This document shows positions 18,581 through 29,373 of a stretch of 64,000 nt of DNA, piece by piece. A program made the position numbers and the translations under genes. Below the pieces are notes generated by a model. It was not told where the DNA came from, did no database searches, and saw only the letters and a list, made by a program, of their open reading frames with translations. Origin of the DNA: Lysinibacillus mangiferihumi (GTDB taxonomy: Bacteria > Bacillota > Bacilli > Bacillales_A > Planococcaceae). Location of the stretch: assembly GCF_003049665.1 (NCBI RefSeq), contig NZ_PYWM01000014.1, positions 59,599 to 123,598 of the forward strand, in the 5' to 3' direction. Position 1 is the first letter of the stretch. Every line of letters begins with the position of its first letter.

Positions 18581-19348
18581 ATGACACAGTTTGACATGAA
18601 AGTTATTCCGTTTGAGGCAGTCTTGAATTTCCGCGACATGGGTGGCTATAAGACGAGGGATGGTCGTATCGTAAAGAATGGCTTGCTATATCGTTCAGCT
18701 GCACTTGGTAAGATGACACCAGCGGATAAGGTGCGCTTTGAAACATTAGGGGTAAAAACAATTTTTGATTACCGAGATGAACACGAGGCACGAAATAACC
18801 CTAATCCAACATTCAAGGATGCAAAGTATATCCAAATTCCTGCTAAGGGAAATCATGCGTTTGAGATGCCAACAAATACTGGTGGTCACAATTTTTATAA
18901 AGTTGTAAGTCCTGACATGTTCCGAGATTTTTATGCACAAATGCCATTTAACAATGTGTCATTTAAAAAATTAATGACAACCATCCAAAATCCAGATAAT
19001 CTAGGTCTAGTTCATCATTGTGCAGTAGGCAAAGATCGAACAGGTATTGGAGGAGCTCTAATTTTGCTAGCATTAGATGTGCCAGAGGAAACCATTATGC
19101 AAGACTATTTAGAAACAAATATTTACTTACGCCCAATGGTAGAACGCATGGCACAGGCAATCCAAGATACTTTTAATGATCATGAATTACAGCAGTTTCA
19201 CGCACTAATGTCAGCGCGCGAGGATTATTTGCAAGCCGCATTTGATGAAATGGATAGTCGATACGGTTCAAAAAACGTATTTTTAGAGCAAGAATTTGGC
19301 TTAACAACAGAAAAACGACAGCAATTACAAGAATATTGCTTATGTTAA
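18581..19348 (+). CDS. Tyrosine/serine protein phosphatase, Y_phosphatase3 type
   Basis: 255 residues with the family N-terminal block NFRDMGGYKTRDGRIVKNGLLYRSAALG and the CX5R catalytic loop HHCAVGKDRTGIG. These dual-specificity-type phosphatases act on phosphotyrosine, phosphoserine or phosphoinositides. Soluble and monocistronic. AGGGAGGCG precedes the ATG. The substrate cannot be told from the sequence. Confidence 0.87.
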   Translation: MTQFDMKVIPFEAVLNFRDMGGYKTRDGRIVKNGLLYRSAALGKMTPADKVRFETLGVKTIFDYRDEHEARNNPNPTFKDAKYIQIPAKGNHAFEMPTNTGGHNFYKVVSPDMFRDFYAQMPFNNVSFKKLMTTIQNPDNLGLVHHCAVGKDRTGIGGALILLALDVPEETIMQDYLETNIYLRPMVERMAQAIQDTFNDHELQQFHALMSAREDYLQAAFDEMDSRYGSKNVFLEQEFGLTTEKRQQLQEYCLC

Positions 19349-19355
19349 TAAGACA

Positions 19356-19390
19356 CCCTTTCACGCCATGCAGTGAGAGGGATTTTTTTT
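19356..19390 (+). terminator. Intrinsic terminator after the phosphatase gene
   Basis: CCCTTTCAC and GTGAGAGGG arms, then eight T residues. Confidence 0.8.
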
Positions 19391-19492
19391 GTAGCTATGA
19401 AATTATTTTTGTATTACCTATCCTATACAACAAGCCAATCTGTGATAAGATACAATAGATTTTTATGTAATGGATAGAGAGAAGTGAAGTAG

Positions 19493-20872
19493 TTGGGACA
19501 TGCGATGAGAGAGAAACATTCGACCGACCAGTTTAGTTTAGTTCATTTAACATGGCCGATCTTTTTGGAAGTTTTTTTATTTATGTTAATGGGATTAGCC
19601 GATACATTGATGTTAAGTGCTTTGTCGGATAATGCCGTTTCAGGTGTTGGTGCTGCCAATCAATATATTCATATTGCGATATTAATACTTGAAGTGGTGG
19701 GCAATGGTGCTGCAATTGTTGTATCGCAATATTTAGGTTCGAAACGCTATTTAGAGGCTACAAAAATTTCGGCATTAGCAGTTACGATGAACGTAATTGT
19801 TGGGCTTATTATGAGTATGATTTTTTTCTTTGGCTCAAGCCATTTAATGACGCTGATGAATTTAAAGGGCGATGTTTTGCAATATGCGCAAAGCTATTTA
19901 GTCATTATAGGTAGTTTTATTTTTTTACAGGCTATTATTAATGCGTTAGCAGCCATTATTCGTGTCCATGGTTGGACGAAACAGACCATGTACGTTTCGC
20001 TTGGAATGAATGTTATCCATGTCCTCTTAAATTATGGATTAATCTTTGGGAATTTTGGACTGCCAGAATTGGGTGTTAAGGGCGCTGCGATTTCCTCCAT
20101 TATTAGCAGGGGACTGGCGGTACTTGTTTTTTCGTGGCTGTTGTATCAGGTCATGGAGATACGTGTGAAAGTGGAATACTATTTCACCTATTCAAAAGAA
20201 TATGTCCGGAAAATTTTAAATATCGGTTTACCATCTGCTTTTGAGCAAGTGCTCTACCAATTTTGCCAAATTGTCTTCCTTTATTACGCAACCTATATAG
20301 GTGCTGAGACGCTTGCAGCAAGACAATACGCAATGAATATTTCAATGTTTACATACTTATTTGCAGTTGCAATCGGTACAGGGACGGCGATTATTATAGG
20401 TCGATATGTGGGGGCAGGTAAAAAAGATGAGGCCTATCATCAATTATGGGTAAGCGTGCGCTCAGCTTTTATTTTCACGATACTTATGGTGAGTGTTGTT
20501 ACAATTTTCCGTACGCAGTTCATGAGCCTTTTTACAGATAATCCAGAGATTATCGCAATCGGCGGATCTGTTTTAGCGTTAAGTATATTGTTAGAAACAG
20601 GTCGTACAATGAATATCGTCGTTATTAATTCATTACGTGCTTCAGGTGATGCAAGGTTTCCTGTTAAAATCGGATTTTTATCAATGGTATGTATGAGTTT
20701 GCCACTTGGCTACTTATTTGTATTTGTTTTAGATTGGGGATTAGTAGGAATTTGGTTAGCTATTTCAGCAGATGAATGGATGCGTGCTATTATCGTATAC
20801 TTTAGGTGGAAAAGTAGAAAATGGGAGCGTTTTGCCATTGTTTCGCCAACAGAAAAAAGGAGAGAAATATAA
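19493..20872 (+). CDS. MATE family multidrug/Na+ antiporter
   Basis: 459 residues and about twelve membrane segments in two homologous halves. The N-terminal half has TWPIFLEVFLFMLMGLADT and GVGAANQY, typical of the DinF/NorM-type MATE fold; QYLGSKRY and GRYVGAGKKDEA are the paired loop motifs. It should export cationic drugs or metabolites using Na+ or H+. TTG start at 19493, with ATG at 19505 as alternative. The rlmA-like gene begins at the base after its stop codon, so the two are cotranscribed. Confidence 0.87.
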   Translation: MGHAMREKHSTDQFSLVHLTWPIFLEVFLFMLMGLADTLMLSALSDNAVSGVGAANQYIHIAILILEVVGNGAAIVVSQYLGSKRYLEATKISALAVTMNVIVGLIMSMIFFFGSSHLMTLMNLKGDVLQYAQSYLVIIGSFIFLQAIINALAAIIRVHGWTKQTMYVSLGMNVIHVLLNYGLIFGNFGLPELGVKGAAISSIISRGLAVLVFSWLLYQVMEIRVKVEYYFTYSKEYVRKILNIGLPSAFEQVLYQFCQIVFLYYATYIGAETLAARQYAMNISMFTYLFAVAIGTGTAIIIGRYVGAGKKDEAYHQLWVSVRSAFIFTILMVSVVTIFRTQFMSLFTDNPEIIAIGGSVLALSILLETGRTMNIVVINSLRASGDARFPVKIGFLSMVCMSLPLGYLFVFVLDWGLVGIWLAISADEWMRAIIVYFRWKSRKWERFAIVSPTEKRREI

Positions 20873-21703
20873 ATGGGGGCCATTTCTAAACGAGCTGCAG
20901 GAGCGGCATTAATAAATGCAAATATTGAGCTATTTGCTTGTCCAATTTGTCAGGAGTCCATGCAAGTGTATGAGCAAGGGAGGTTGACATGTACAGCAAA
21001 CCATTCTTTTGATATCGCCAAGCAAGGCTATGTCAATATGCTAACGCATGGAGCAACCTCTAAATATAGCAAGGATCTTTTTGAATCCCGTAAAAAGATA
21101 ATTGATAGTGGGTTGTACGATCCTCTAGAGGAGAAAATAGCAGAATTAATAGGACAAGCAAAAACGGTGCTGGATACCGGCTGTGGAGAGGGTTCGCATT
21201 TAGCTCGCATACTGTCTGAAAGAGATAGTATCGGTGTAGGCATTGATATTGCAAAAGAGGGAATCCTTGCTGCTGCTCGCCATTACCCAGAGCAAATTTG
21301 GTGTGTAGGAGATTTAGCGAAAAGTCCCTTTGCTAAGCATAGCTTTAATGTCATATTAAATATTCTATCCCCAGCAAATTATGAAGAATTTAAACGACTA
21401 CTTACAACTGGAGGATGCGTTGTAAAAGTGGTTCCGCAAAGTGGTTATTTGCAACAATTACGAGCGCAGCTTTACGCTGATTCGGCTCAAGAAACGTACT
21501 CCAATGAGCAAACGGTCGAACGCTTTCGTGAATGTTTTACAAAGGTTACAGTAGAGCGCATTACTTATACGGTTCCACTTGCTGCAATGCTTGTACCAGC
21601 ATTGCTTGAAATGACGCCGATGGGCTGGCATAAAGCACAGCAAACAGCAGTGGACGTCAGCGAAATAACGATTGATGTTGATATCTTAATCGGTCAAGTA
21701 TAA
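20873..21703 (+). CDS. rlmA: 23S rRNA (guanine-N1) methyltransferase RlmA
   Basis: 276 residues. An N-terminal zinc site FACPICQESM...CTANHSFD is followed by the RlmA-specific KQGYVNMLTHG block, then a class I SAM-binding fold with VLDTGCGEGSHLARIL. RlmA enzymes methylate G745 or G748 in 23S rRNA helix 35; the Gram-positive type gives low-level macrolide effects. It follows the MATE gene with no gap and has GGAGAG before the start. Confidence 0.88.
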   Translation: MGAISKRAAGAALINANIELFACPICQESMQVYEQGRLTCTANHSFDIAKQGYVNMLTHGATSKYSKDLFESRKKIIDSGLYDPLEEKIAELIGQAKTVLDTGCGEGSHLARILSERDSIGVGIDIAKEGILAAARHYPEQIWCVGDLAKSPFAKHSFNVILNILSPANYEEFKRLLTTGGCVVKVVPQSGYLQQLRAQLYADSAQETYSNEQTVERFRECFTKVTVERITYTVPLAAMLVPALLEMTPMGWHKAQQTAVDVSEITIDVDILIGQV

Positions 21704-21791
21704 ATCAGATAGATTTGACTTGGACAATTGCGGTATACAGCACTTTTCGATTACAATAGTAATAACTATTGAATAAGGTAGGAATAAAACA

Positions 21792-22400
21792 GTGTATAAA
21801 TTTACGGCAAATCTTGTCAAATTAATATTAAAATTATCAGGTTCAAAGGCTCGTGTATATGATGCGCATAACTTACCGAAGGATGGTGGGTTTATTATTG
21901 CGTGTACACATACAGGCTATGTGGATATATTAAATTTAGGTGTTGCGGTCATGCCTCGTGAAATTCACTTTATGGCGAAAAAGCAATTGTTTGATATCAA
22001 AGGACTAGGATGGCTTATTAATCATTTAAATGCCTTTCCTGTTGACCGTGATAATCCCGGACCAAGTGTGATCAAAATTCCCTCGCAGTTGCTGAAAGAG
22101 GGAAAAATTGTTGGGATTTTCCCATCAGGTACGCGTAATTCAGAAGGAACAGATTTAAAGCAGGGTGCTATCACGATAGCACAACTGTCCAAAACTCAAA
22201 TCGTTCCAGCCGCTTACGTTGGAGCGCGAAATGCTGGCGATGTCTTTAAACGAGGAAAGGGTTATCTCATCTATGGAGAGCCGTTTTATGTGACAGGGAA
22301 AGGAAAAGAAGGTCGTGAGGAATTTACACACCATCTTGAACAGGAGTTAATTGCGTTAACAGAAGAATTGAATAAACGCATTGCAGCAGATAAAAAATAA
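21792..22400 (+). CDS. plsC: 1-acyl-sn-glycerol-3-phosphate acyltransferase
   Basis: 202 residues with the PlsC motifs in order: HTGYVD (the HX4D catalytic pair), FPVDRD, and IFPSGTRNSEG. It acylates lysophosphatidate to phosphatidate at the membrane in phospholipid synthesis. GTG start with GTAGGAA upstream. Slightly shorter than the usual 230-240 residues but all motifs are present. Confidence 0.87.
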   Translation: MYKFTANLVKLILKLSGSKARVYDAHNLPKDGGFIIACTHTGYVDILNLGVAVMPREIHFMAKKQLFDIKGLGWLINHLNAFPVDRDNPGPSVIKIPSQLLKEGKIVGIFPSGTRNSEGTDLKQGAITIAQLSKTQIVPAAYVGARNAGDVFKRGKGYLIYGEPFYVTGKGKEGREEFTHHLEQELIALTEELNKRIAADKK

Positions 22401-22406
22401 TACAGT

Positions 22407-22440
22407 AAGCACTCAGAATCTCGTTGATTTTGGGTGCTTT
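22407..22440 (+). terminator. Intrinsic terminator after plsC
   Basis: AAGCACTCAGAAT pairs with ATTTTGGGTGCTT with two imperfections; the T-run is short. Confidence 0.55.
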
Positions 22441-22449
22441 GTCGTAGGA

Positions 22450-22498
22450 GGCTCTTAACTCGATTTAGCTAAGGTCAAGCTGAATCAAGTTAAGAGCC
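22450..22498. other. Long near-perfect hairpin before the yfkJ-like gene
   Basis: GGCTCTTAACTCGATTTAGC pairs with GCTGAATCAAGTTAAGAGCC with three mismatches over 21 positions. No T-run follows on the plus strand. It sits between plsC and the phosphatase gene, ahead of a possible short leader frame. Confidence 0.6.
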
Positions 22499-22538
22499 CC
22501 AGCGGATGTCATAGATTTTTTGGAGGAGGTTTTCGAGC

Positions 22539-22583
22539 ATGCTCGATAAAAATTTGGACGCAATTACGCCAAGGGGTAATTGA
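22539..22583 (+). CDS. Possible 14-codon leader peptide
   Basis: The strongest ribosome site in the area, GGAGGAGGT at 22522, serves an ATG at 22539 that encodes MLDKNLDAITPRGN and stops 4 bases before the phosphatase start. Spacing and strength suggest it is translated, perhaps coupling translation of the next gene. No known leader family is recognised. Confidence 0.3.
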   Translation: MLDKNLDAITPRGN

Positions 22584-22587
22584 TTTT

Positions 22588-23052
22588 ATGATACATGTAC
22601 TATTCGTTTGCCTAGGGAATATTTGTCGCTCACCAATGGCTGAGGCAGTCATGCGAGATTTAATAGAAAAAGCACAGTTGACCGACAAAATCGACGTAGA
22701 TTCCGCTGCAACAAGCTCATGGCATATCGGTGAGCCACCCCACCGTGGAACACAAGACAAGTTACGAGAATATGGTATAGCGACAAAGGGAATGCAAGGA
22801 AGACAGCTACAAAAACATGATTTTGATCAATTTGATTATATTGTAGGAATGGATGAAAATAATGTACGTAATATTTTTACGATGCTAGGTAATCCAGATT
22901 CACCGAAGATTTTTCGTTTTTTAGATTTAACGGACCATCAAATGGATGTACCTGATCCATACTATACAGGTGATTTTCAGGAAACTTATGAACTAGTATT
23001 AGAGGGCTGTCAGGCATTATTAGAAAAAATTAAGTTTGACAACAAGTTATAG
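22588..23052 (+). CDS. yfkJ: Low-molecular-weight protein-tyrosine phosphatase (YfkJ-like)
   Basis: 154 residues with the LMW-PTP P-loop VCLGNICRS (catalytic Cys8, Arg14) at the N-terminus and the general-acid motif DPYYTG near the C-terminus. It removes phosphate from protein tyrosine residues. AAGGGG precedes the ATG in addition to the upstream leader's site. It resembles B. subtilis YfkJ more than the arsenate reductase branch, because no extra thiol pair is seen. Confidence 0.87.
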   Translation: MIHVLFVCLGNICRSPMAEAVMRDLIEKAQLTDKIDVDSAATSSWHIGEPPHRGTQDKLREYGIATKGMQGRQLQKHDFDQFDYIVGMDENNVRNIFTMLGNPDSPKIFRFLDLTDHQMDVPDPYYTGDFQETYELVLEGCQALLEKIKFDNKL

Positions 23053-23273
23053 GCACTAACTTCACGGTTAATTTTTGTCTTAAAATGGTAAATGTTGTGT
23101 GATTTCCCCATGTGAAAAGATTACCTTAAACATTGGCATATCTAGCTTTGAAGGCATCAATATGTTATTATTTGCAGAGTAAAGATACGAAAAGTATTTA
23201 AATACCATTTGCAGATGTGTAAATGTGCATCTATGATTTTTATAAACTTTATTTTTGAAAGAGAGTGGAAACA

Positions 23274-23993
23274 ATGGGTCGTAAGTGGAACAATATTAAA
23301 GAAAAGAAGGCGTCAAAAGACCAAAGCACAAGTCGTGTTAATGCAAAATTTGGTCGCGAAATTTATGTAGCAGCAAAATCAGGCGAACCAGATCCTGAAT
23401 CAAATCGCGCTCTTAAAGTTGTTCTTGAACGTGCTAAAACTTACAGTGTTCCTAAACATATTATTGAAAAAGCGATTGAAAAAGCAAAAGGTGGCGGTGA
23501 TGAAAACTTCGACGAATTACGCTACGAAGGTTTCGGACCGGCTGGCACAATGCTAATCGTGGATGCTTTAACAAACAATGTGAACCGTACTGCATCTGAT
23601 GTACGTGCAGCATTTGGTAAAAACAACGGTAACATGGGTGTAAGTGGTTCTGTTGCGTATATGTTTGATTCAACAGCAGTTATTGGTTTAGAAGGTAAGA
23701 CAGCAGATGAAGTACTTGAAATTTTAATGGAAGCAGATGTCGATGCTCGTGATATTCTTGAAGAAGAAGATACTGTTATCGTTTATGCTGAGCCAGATCA
23801 ATTCTTTGCTGCACAAGAAGCGCTGAAGGCGGCAGGTGTTCAAGAATTTACCGTTGCAGAGCTTTCAATGCTTCCTCAAACAGAAGTGACATTAACAGGT
23901 GACGATGTAGCAAAATTTGAAAAACTAATTGATGCTTTAGAAGATTTAGATGATGTACAAAACGTTTACCATAACGCAGATTTAGGTGAATAG
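23274..23993 (+). CDS. YebC/PmpR-family protein (YeeI-like)
   Basis: 239 residues from the ATG at 23274, chosen over the in-frame GTG at 23265 because GAGAGTGG lies at proper spacing. The N-terminus [20 protein letters not shown] is the short-branch YebC signature (the B. subtilis YeeI branch), and [24 protein letters not shown] sequence follows. YebC proteins were long called transcription regulators; recent work links the family to relief of ribosome stalling at proline stretches. Monocistronic with a terminator. Confidence 0.88.
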   Translation: MGRKWNNIKEKKASKDQSTSRVNAKFGREIYVAAKSGEPDPESNRALKVVLERAKTYSVPKHIIEKAIEKAKGGGDENFDELRYEGFGPAGTMLIVDALTNNVNRTASDVRAAFGKNNGNMGVSGSVAYMFDSTAVIGLEGKTADEVLEILMEADVDARDILEEEDTVIVYAEPDQFFAAQEALKAAGVQEFTVAELSMLPQTEVTLTGDDVAKFEKLIDALEDLDDVQNVYHNADLGE

Positions 23994-24011
23994 TTTTTAT
24001 TATCAGTCAGG

Positions 24012-24040
24012 CCAGTAGCAAACCATTGCTACTGGTTTTT
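24012..24040 (+). terminator. Intrinsic terminator after the YebC-family gene
   Basis: CCAGTAGCAA and TTGCTACTGG form a perfect 10-pair stem, then TTTTT. Confidence 0.85.
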
Positions 24041-24198
24041 ACTTGCTCCAGCAAAAAAGCCCTCCAACTCTAAAAGAGGCCCGTCGCATAAAGATTAAAA
24101 ATCAGTGGATACCATAGGTTAAAGAAAGTGCTTTTTGCGTATGCTTGGAAAAATGGGCACAGATAAGCAAATGTGGAAATTTATTAAGGGGGAGAATT

Positions 24199-25494
24199 GT
24201 GCAAACCTTATTAGCAATCGTTATTTTTTTAGTGACGTTATTTTTAGTCATTGTGCAACCACGTAGATTATCTATTGGCTGGTCTGCCTGTATCGGTGCA
24301 GCATTTGCCTTAATGCTGGGCGTCGTAACATGGCATGATGTCGTGGTGGTAACTGACATTGTGTGGAATGCTACCTTATCATTTATAGGCATTATTATTA
24401 TTTCTCTGATTTTGGATGAAATCGGATTTTTTGAATGGGCTGCATTACATATGGCACGACTTGCAAGAGGTAGTGGTATTCGTTTATTCATCTATATAGG
24501 TTGCTTAGGAGCGATTGTTTCAGCGCTATTTGCGAACGATGGTGCAGCATTGATATTAACGCCAATCGTATTAGCAATGGTACGAAAGTTAAACTTAACA
24601 GAGCAAAAGGTTTTTCCGTTTATTATTGCAAGTGGATTTATAGCAGATACAACATCATTACCACTAGTAATTAGTAATTTAACAAATATTGTATCAGCGG
24701 ATTTTTTTGATATCGGCTTTACAGAATATGCGGTGCATATGGTAGTGCCGAATATTGTTTCTTTAATAGCTAGTATACTCGTGCTATATGTTTTTTTCAG
24801 AAAGGCTATTCCGAAGCAGTACTCGATGGAGGCGGTAGTTCAACCAACTGTTGCCATTCAAGATAAAAAATTATTCCACATTTCGTGGTACGTTATAGCA
24901 ATATTATTAATTGGATTTTTATTTAGTGAATATTTTATTATTCCAGTGTCATTTATTTTATGTAGTGTTGCGCTAATTTTTTTATGGTTGGCACAGAGAA
25001 GTAAAAATATTGATACGCAGAGGGTTATGAAAGGTGCCCCGTGGAGTATAGTGTTCTTTTCAATAGGAATGTACGTAGTCGTTTATGGTTTGAAAAATGT
25101 AGGGCTTACGGGGTTGTTAGCCGATTTGTTAGAGCATGCCGTTCAGCAAGGCTTATTTGTAGCGACGCTAACGATGGGATTTGTAGCAGCCATTTTATCA
25201 GCAGTTATGAATAATTTGCCGACGGTGATGATAGATGCTTTAGCTATTGCTGAAACAAGTGCGACAGGAACTATTAAAGCAGGACTTATTTATGCGAATG
25301 TTATAGGCACGAATCTAGGGCCGAAAATAACGCCGATTGGTTCCTTAGCTACATTGTTATGGCTGCATATATTGGCACAAAAAGGTATTAAAATTAGTTG
25401 GGGGCAGTACTTTAAAATAGGTATTATCCTAACGATCCCGACACTGCTTGTTACATTACTCGCATTATGCGCTTGGCTAGCAATAATATTATAG
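24199..25494 (+). CDS. arsB: ArsB-type arsenite/antimonite efflux permease
   Basis: 431 residues from a GTG at 24199, supported by AAGGGGGAGA just upstream; the longer frame from 24145 has no ribosome site. Twelve or so membrane segments. [41 protein letters not shown] and [13 protein letters not shown] are typical of the ArsB/ion-transporter superfamily. It exports arsenite, energised by the membrane potential or ArsA. No arsR, arsC or arsA gene is beside it, so regulation and true substrate are open. Confidence 0.85.
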   Translation: MQTLLAIVIFLVTLFLVIVQPRRLSIGWSACIGAAFALMLGVVTWHDVVVVTDIVWNATLSFIGIIIISLILDEIGFFEWAALHMARLARGSGIRLFIYIGCLGAIVSALFANDGAALILTPIVLAMVRKLNLTEQKVFPFIIASGFIADTTSLPLVISNLTNIVSADFFDIGFTEYAVHMVVPNIVSLIASILVLYVFFRKAIPKQYSMEAVVQPTVAIQDKKLFHISWYVIAILLIGFLFSEYFIIPVSFILCSVALIFLWLAQRSKNIDTQRVMKGAPWSIVFFSIGMYVVVYGLKNVGLTGLLADLLEHAVQQGLFVATLTMGFVAAILSAVMNNLPTVMIDALAIAETSATGTIKAGLIYANVIGTNLGPKITPIGSLATLLWLHILAQKGIKISWGQYFKIGIILTIPTLLVTLLALCAWLAIIL

Positions 25495-25584
25495 TATTAA
25501 AGTCAAAATAGTTGAAAAAATAAATTTTTAGGTAATAATTAGTTATTATACTAGCAAAATGAAGAAGGAAAGTGTGCCGAAAAT

Positions 25585-27333
25585 ATGAGCAGAGCAAATA
25601 AGTTAAGTAATAAAATTATTTTAATTTCATTAATGACATTAGTCGCTTTATTAATTGGTTTTATCGTCACGACGATTTACACGGCGAAATCATCTGTAAA
25701 TAAAACAATGGGCTCGCAGGCCGTAGCGGTAGCAGAAAACATTGCAAAACAGTTAAATGCGGACGATTATATTGAGCTTTCAAAAAAACCATCGGAGTCT
25801 AAACTTTACTGGGAGCTAAGAGAGCAATTAAACGATTTACGAGAGAAAAATGGCGTGCTTTATGCTTATACATTTGCGGTACCAAAGGAAGATCAGAAAG
25901 TAAGATTTTTAGTTGATGGTATGCCTAAAGATGACCAAGAAAATGCAGGTGCTATCAATTCGGAATCATCTTCTACTTACTATAAGGATCTTGAAAAAGT
26001 AATGGCTACAGGTAGCTATTATTCCGCAATATTACATAGTGACTTTGGAGATTATTTATCGGGTACAGTGCCATTAAAAGATGAATCCGGTACGATTGTT
26101 GCCTTTGTTGGTGTAGATATTGATGCGACACAAGTAAGTGGCGTAACGAATACGGTATTAACTTCAGTTTTACCAGCCCTTATTGCGATTATGTTCGTAT
26201 TAACGGTGGTTGGAATGGTCATCATGTATCGTTATATTAACCGTTCATTAAAACCACTCAGTTCTTTAGGTGAAGCTGCTGAATGCTTTGCACGTGGTGA
26301 TATTGTTCAAGCAACGGAAGCCGTCGAGAAACTACAGTTTAAAGGTAAAAATGAAATTGCCGTTTTCGCCAATGCTTTTAAGGAATCGCTGATAAAATTA
26401 AAAGACACTTTCCAAACGATTCAGCTTCGCACGGTTGCTTTACGAGAGGTTGTAGGCAAAATAGATGCTACATCACAGCAGGTTGAAGCATCAAACTCAA
26501 AAATTGCAGACCGTATTATTGAAATTGCGGCAGGTAGTGAGCAGCACCAGCAAAACAATAATGAGGTTTTGTTAACAATGAATGAAATGTCGATTGGCAT
26601 CCAACGTTTAGCTGATACAACTTCCGAAATCGCTGAGTCTTCCAGTGCCATGACGGGATTAGTAGAGTCCAATGTAAACCATTCTCAAGAGGTTATTTCA
26701 CAAATCCAAAATGTTGAATCTTCTGTGTTGCGTACAGCAGGACATGTTGAAGAGATGGGCAATAAATTCCGTTCAATTGAAGATATGGTACTAGTCATTA
26801 CCAATATTGCCGATCAAACAAACCTACTTGCATTAAATGCTGCTATTGAAGCGGCGAGAGCTGGGGAAGCTGGCAAAGGCTTTGCAGTAGTAGCAGATGA
26901 AGTACGTAAGTTGGCTGAAATGTCTAAGACTTCTGCTGATGATATTCAAAAACATTTAGTAAGCTTTAAAGATATTACGGACCGTGCTCTTTCTGAAATG
27001 GCACAAAGTACGGAAGATGTGCAAGCGGGGAATGCAGCGGTGCAACAAATTGGTACAAGCCTTTCACAAATTTTACAATCGGTTGCAATGGTTAACAATA
27101 AAATTCAAGATGATTCTGCAGTAATCGAAGAAATGTCAGCCGGTTCAGAAGAAATATTAGCGACGATAGAGCAAATGCAAAATATTGCGCAGCAAAGTGC
27201 CTTAGGTACGAAAGAAGTTGCAACTGCTTCAGATTTACAGGTGGCAATGGTTTCAGAATTAAATGAAGTAGTAGAAATTTTGGAACGCACATCTAAAGAG
27301 GTAATTGAAGCGATTAATACATTTAAATTATAA
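25585..27333 (+). CDS. Methyl-accepting chemotaxis protein 1
   Basis: 582 residues. Membrane segment about 13-35, extracellular sensing region about 36-200 (helical start then a Cache-like segment ending [21 protein letters not shown]), second membrane segment about 203-230, HAMP domain to about 285, and a signalling domain whose tip holds [20 protein letters not shown]. The ligand is unknown. Not clearly in an operon with the next receptor, since a terminator separates them. Confidence 0.9.
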   Translation: MSRANKLSNKIILISLMTLVALLIGFIVTTIYTAKSSVNKTMGSQAVAVAENIAKQLNADDYIELSKKPSESKLYWELREQLNDLREKNGVLYAYTFAVPKEDQKVRFLVDGMPKDDQENAGAINSESSSTYYKDLEKVMATGSYYSAILHSDFGDYLSGTVPLKDESGTIVAFVGVDIDATQVSGVTNTVLTSVLPALIAIMFVLTVVGMVIMYRYINRSLKPLSSLGEAAECFARGDIVQATEAVEKLQFKGKNEIAVFANAFKESLIKLKDTFQTIQLRTVALREVVGKIDATSQQVEASNSKIADRIIEIAAGSEQHQQNNNEVLLTMNEMSIGIQRLADTTSEIAESSSAMTGLVESNVNHSQEVISQIQNVESSVLRTAGHVEEMGNKFRSIEDMVLVITNIADQTNLLALNAAIEAARAGEAGKGFAVVADEVRKLAEMSKTSADDIQKHLVSFKDITDRALSEMAQSTEDVQAGNAAVQQIGTSLSQILQSVAMVNNKIQDDSAVIEEMSAGSEEILATIEQMQNIAQQSALGTKEVATASDLQVAMVSELNEVVEILERTSKEVIEAINTFKL

Positions 27334-27344
27334 AGAATATCAAA

Positions 27345-27392
27345 AAACTATTTTTCTACGCATTGTATCCCTGTAGAAAGATAGTTTTTTTT
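27345..27392 (+). terminator. Intrinsic terminator between the two chemoreceptor genes
   Basis: AACTATTTTTCTAC pairs with GTAGAAAGATAGTT, then TTTTTTTT. Confidence 0.8.
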
Positions 27393-27548
27393 CTGTGCGA
27401 AAAAATGTGTATATTAGCATATTTAAACGAAAAGGTGAGTATTCTACACATTTATTGTGAAATACATATTGTGTAAACTATAAAACCATTCCATAATATA
27501 GATTAATATTAATGCTTTAAATGAACGAAGTAAAAAGGGGTGTAAAGC

Positions 27549-29291
27549 ATGAAATTTTTACGTTCAATACAGGGGAAATTAATTATCGTTTCAATGGCAT
27601 TACTAATAGTGCCGAGCTTAATCATTGGTATAGTCAGTTATGGGAAAGCAAAGGATGGTATGGAAGGTTTAGGCGAACAAGTTATTCAAAATAGTGTTGA
27701 GTCTACTTTGCAATTAATCGAACTTGCAAATGAAAGTGTAGAAAAAGGTGACATCCCTTTGGAGGTTGCGCAGGAAAGAGTCCGAGAAGCGCTGCTTGGT
27801 CCAAAGGATAGTGAGGGAAAACGACCAATTAATTATCCTGGTAATCTAGGAGAGTATGGTTATATCTATGTTTTAGACGACAAAGGAACATTAACTACAC
27901 ATCCTACTCGCGAAGGGGATAACTTGTGGGATGATCAAGATAGCAGTGGAAAGTATTTTATTCGTGATGTAACCGAGCGAGCATTACAAGGCGGTGGCTT
28001 TACGGAATATGAGTTTGCACTTCCAGGTCAGGACGTATTAGCTGATAAAATCATTTACTCTGCAAAAGATCCACATTGGGGATGGATCGTAGCATCTGGT
28101 ACATATATGCAAGATTTTAATAAGGAAGCCAATTCACTGTTATTGGTTATTGGTCTAACGTTATTGGGCGCCATTATTATTGGTACCGTCATTGTAATTT
28201 TTGTGTCTAGACATCTGGCTTTACCAGTTAAAAACTTATCGAAGCGTGTTCATGAAGTGGCACAAGGTAATTTAACCGTTGAAATTGAAAACCTACAACG
28301 ATCAGATGAGATTGGGCAATTAAACACAGGCTTTAATGAAATGGTAGATCAATTAAAGACATTAATTACAGATGTTGAGGAGGCCATTGTCGAAATTCAA
28401 TCTACTTCATCCAATTTAACAGCCGTTGCAGAGGAGACTAATGCTTACGGTGATGAAATTGTCAAAGCGATTAATGAGGTATCAAGAGGGGCAGTGAAAC
28501 AAGCATCAGATGCAGAGGATACGAATCGTACAGCGATTGCATTTGCACAGCAAATTGTAGAGCTACATGATAAAAATGAATTAATGTTGGATGCTTCTCA
28601 AAAAATGAAGCAGTCCAATGAAGAAGGGCTTGTGAATTTAAACAGTTTGAAACACAAATCACAACAATCGTCTGCGCTTATTAACAGTGTTCAAACAGTG
28701 TTCAATAGCTTAATTGTTAAAGTAAGAGAAATTGAAGGTATTGTGGGCACAATCAATGAAATTTCCGATCAAACGAATCTTCTTGCATTAAATGCATCGA
28801 TTGAAGCGGCACGTGCTGGGGAGCATGGCAAAGGCTTTGCTGTAGTAGCGGAGGAAGTACGTAAGCTAGCAGATCAAACATCTGTTGCAACAGATTTGGT
28901 ACGCACGACGTTACGAGGTATTGAAAGTGAAACGAACTTAGTAAACGATGAGATGCAAAAAACAAGTCTCATTGTCCGTGAGCAAAATAATTCAGTTAGT
29001 ATGATGGAATCTTCATTTAATGAGATAGAAGCGTCTGTCGGAGAGATTATAGTAAATATTGGAGAGATGACGGCGGGCGTAGAATATTTAAATAGCTCTA
29101 AGGAAGATATTATGCAATCTATTGAAAGTATCGCGCTGATTAGTGAGAAAAATGCAGCTTCCTCAGAAGAAGTCACAGCATCAGTTGACGAGCAACAGAG
29201 AGCTATTCAGCTTATTAGCGAATCATCTAATGATTTAACAGACGAAATTTCAGCATTACAGGAATCTATTCAACGTTTTACAATAAGATAA
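27549..29291 (+). CDS. Methyl-accepting chemotaxis protein 2 with sCache-type sensor
   Basis: 580 residues. Membrane segment about 11-30; extracellular single-Cache domain about 38-185 with the family pattern [18 protein letters not shown] and [14 protein letters not shown]; membrane segment about 195-218; HAMP domain; signalling domain with the tip [20 protein letters not shown]. Such Cache_2 domains often bind small carboxylates or amines. AAAAGGGGTG precedes the ATG. Confidence 0.92.
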   Translation: MKFLRSIQGKLIIVSMALLIVPSLIIGIVSYGKAKDGMEGLGEQVIQNSVESTLQLIELANESVEKGDIPLEVAQERVREALLGPKDSEGKRPINYPGNLGEYGYIYVLDDKGTLTTHPTREGDNLWDDQDSSGKYFIRDVTERALQGGGFTEYEFALPGQDVLADKIIYSAKDPHWGWIVASGTYMQDFNKEANSLLLVIGLTLLGAIIIGTVIVIFVSRHLALPVKNLSKRVHEVAQGNLTVEIENLQRSDEIGQLNTGFNEMVDQLKTLITDVEEAIVEIQSTSSNLTAVAEETNAYGDEIVKAINEVSRGAVKQASDAEDTNRTAIAFAQQIVELHDKNELMLDASQKMKQSNEEGLVNLNSLKHKSQQSSALINSVQTVFNSLIVKVREIEGIVGTINEISDQTNLLALNASIEAARAGEHGKGFAVVAEEVRKLADQTSVATDLVRTTLRGIESETNLVNDEMQKTSLIVREQNNSVSMMESSFNEIEASVGEIIVNIGEMTAGVEYLNSSKEDIMQSIESIALISEKNAASSEEVTASVDEQQRAIQLISESSNDLTDEISALQESIQRFTIR

Positions 29292-29298
29292 CCAATTG

Positions 29299-29336
29299 GA
29301 TGTTTGTACAGTAGTTTTTGTACAAGCATCTTTTTT
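29299..29336 (+). terminator. Intrinsic terminator after chemoreceptor 2
   Basis: GATGTTTGTACA and TGTACAAGCATC arms with a 8-base loop, then TTTTTT. Confidence 0.8.
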
Positions 29337-29373
29337 ATAGGCAAGACGTTGTTAGTATAAAGGGGTGTTGCAT

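Noticed and set aside
24145..24198. N-terminal extension of ArsB
   Set aside because: No ribosome site and polar, Cys-containing sequence unlike the family; the GTG at 24199 has AAGGGGGAGA.
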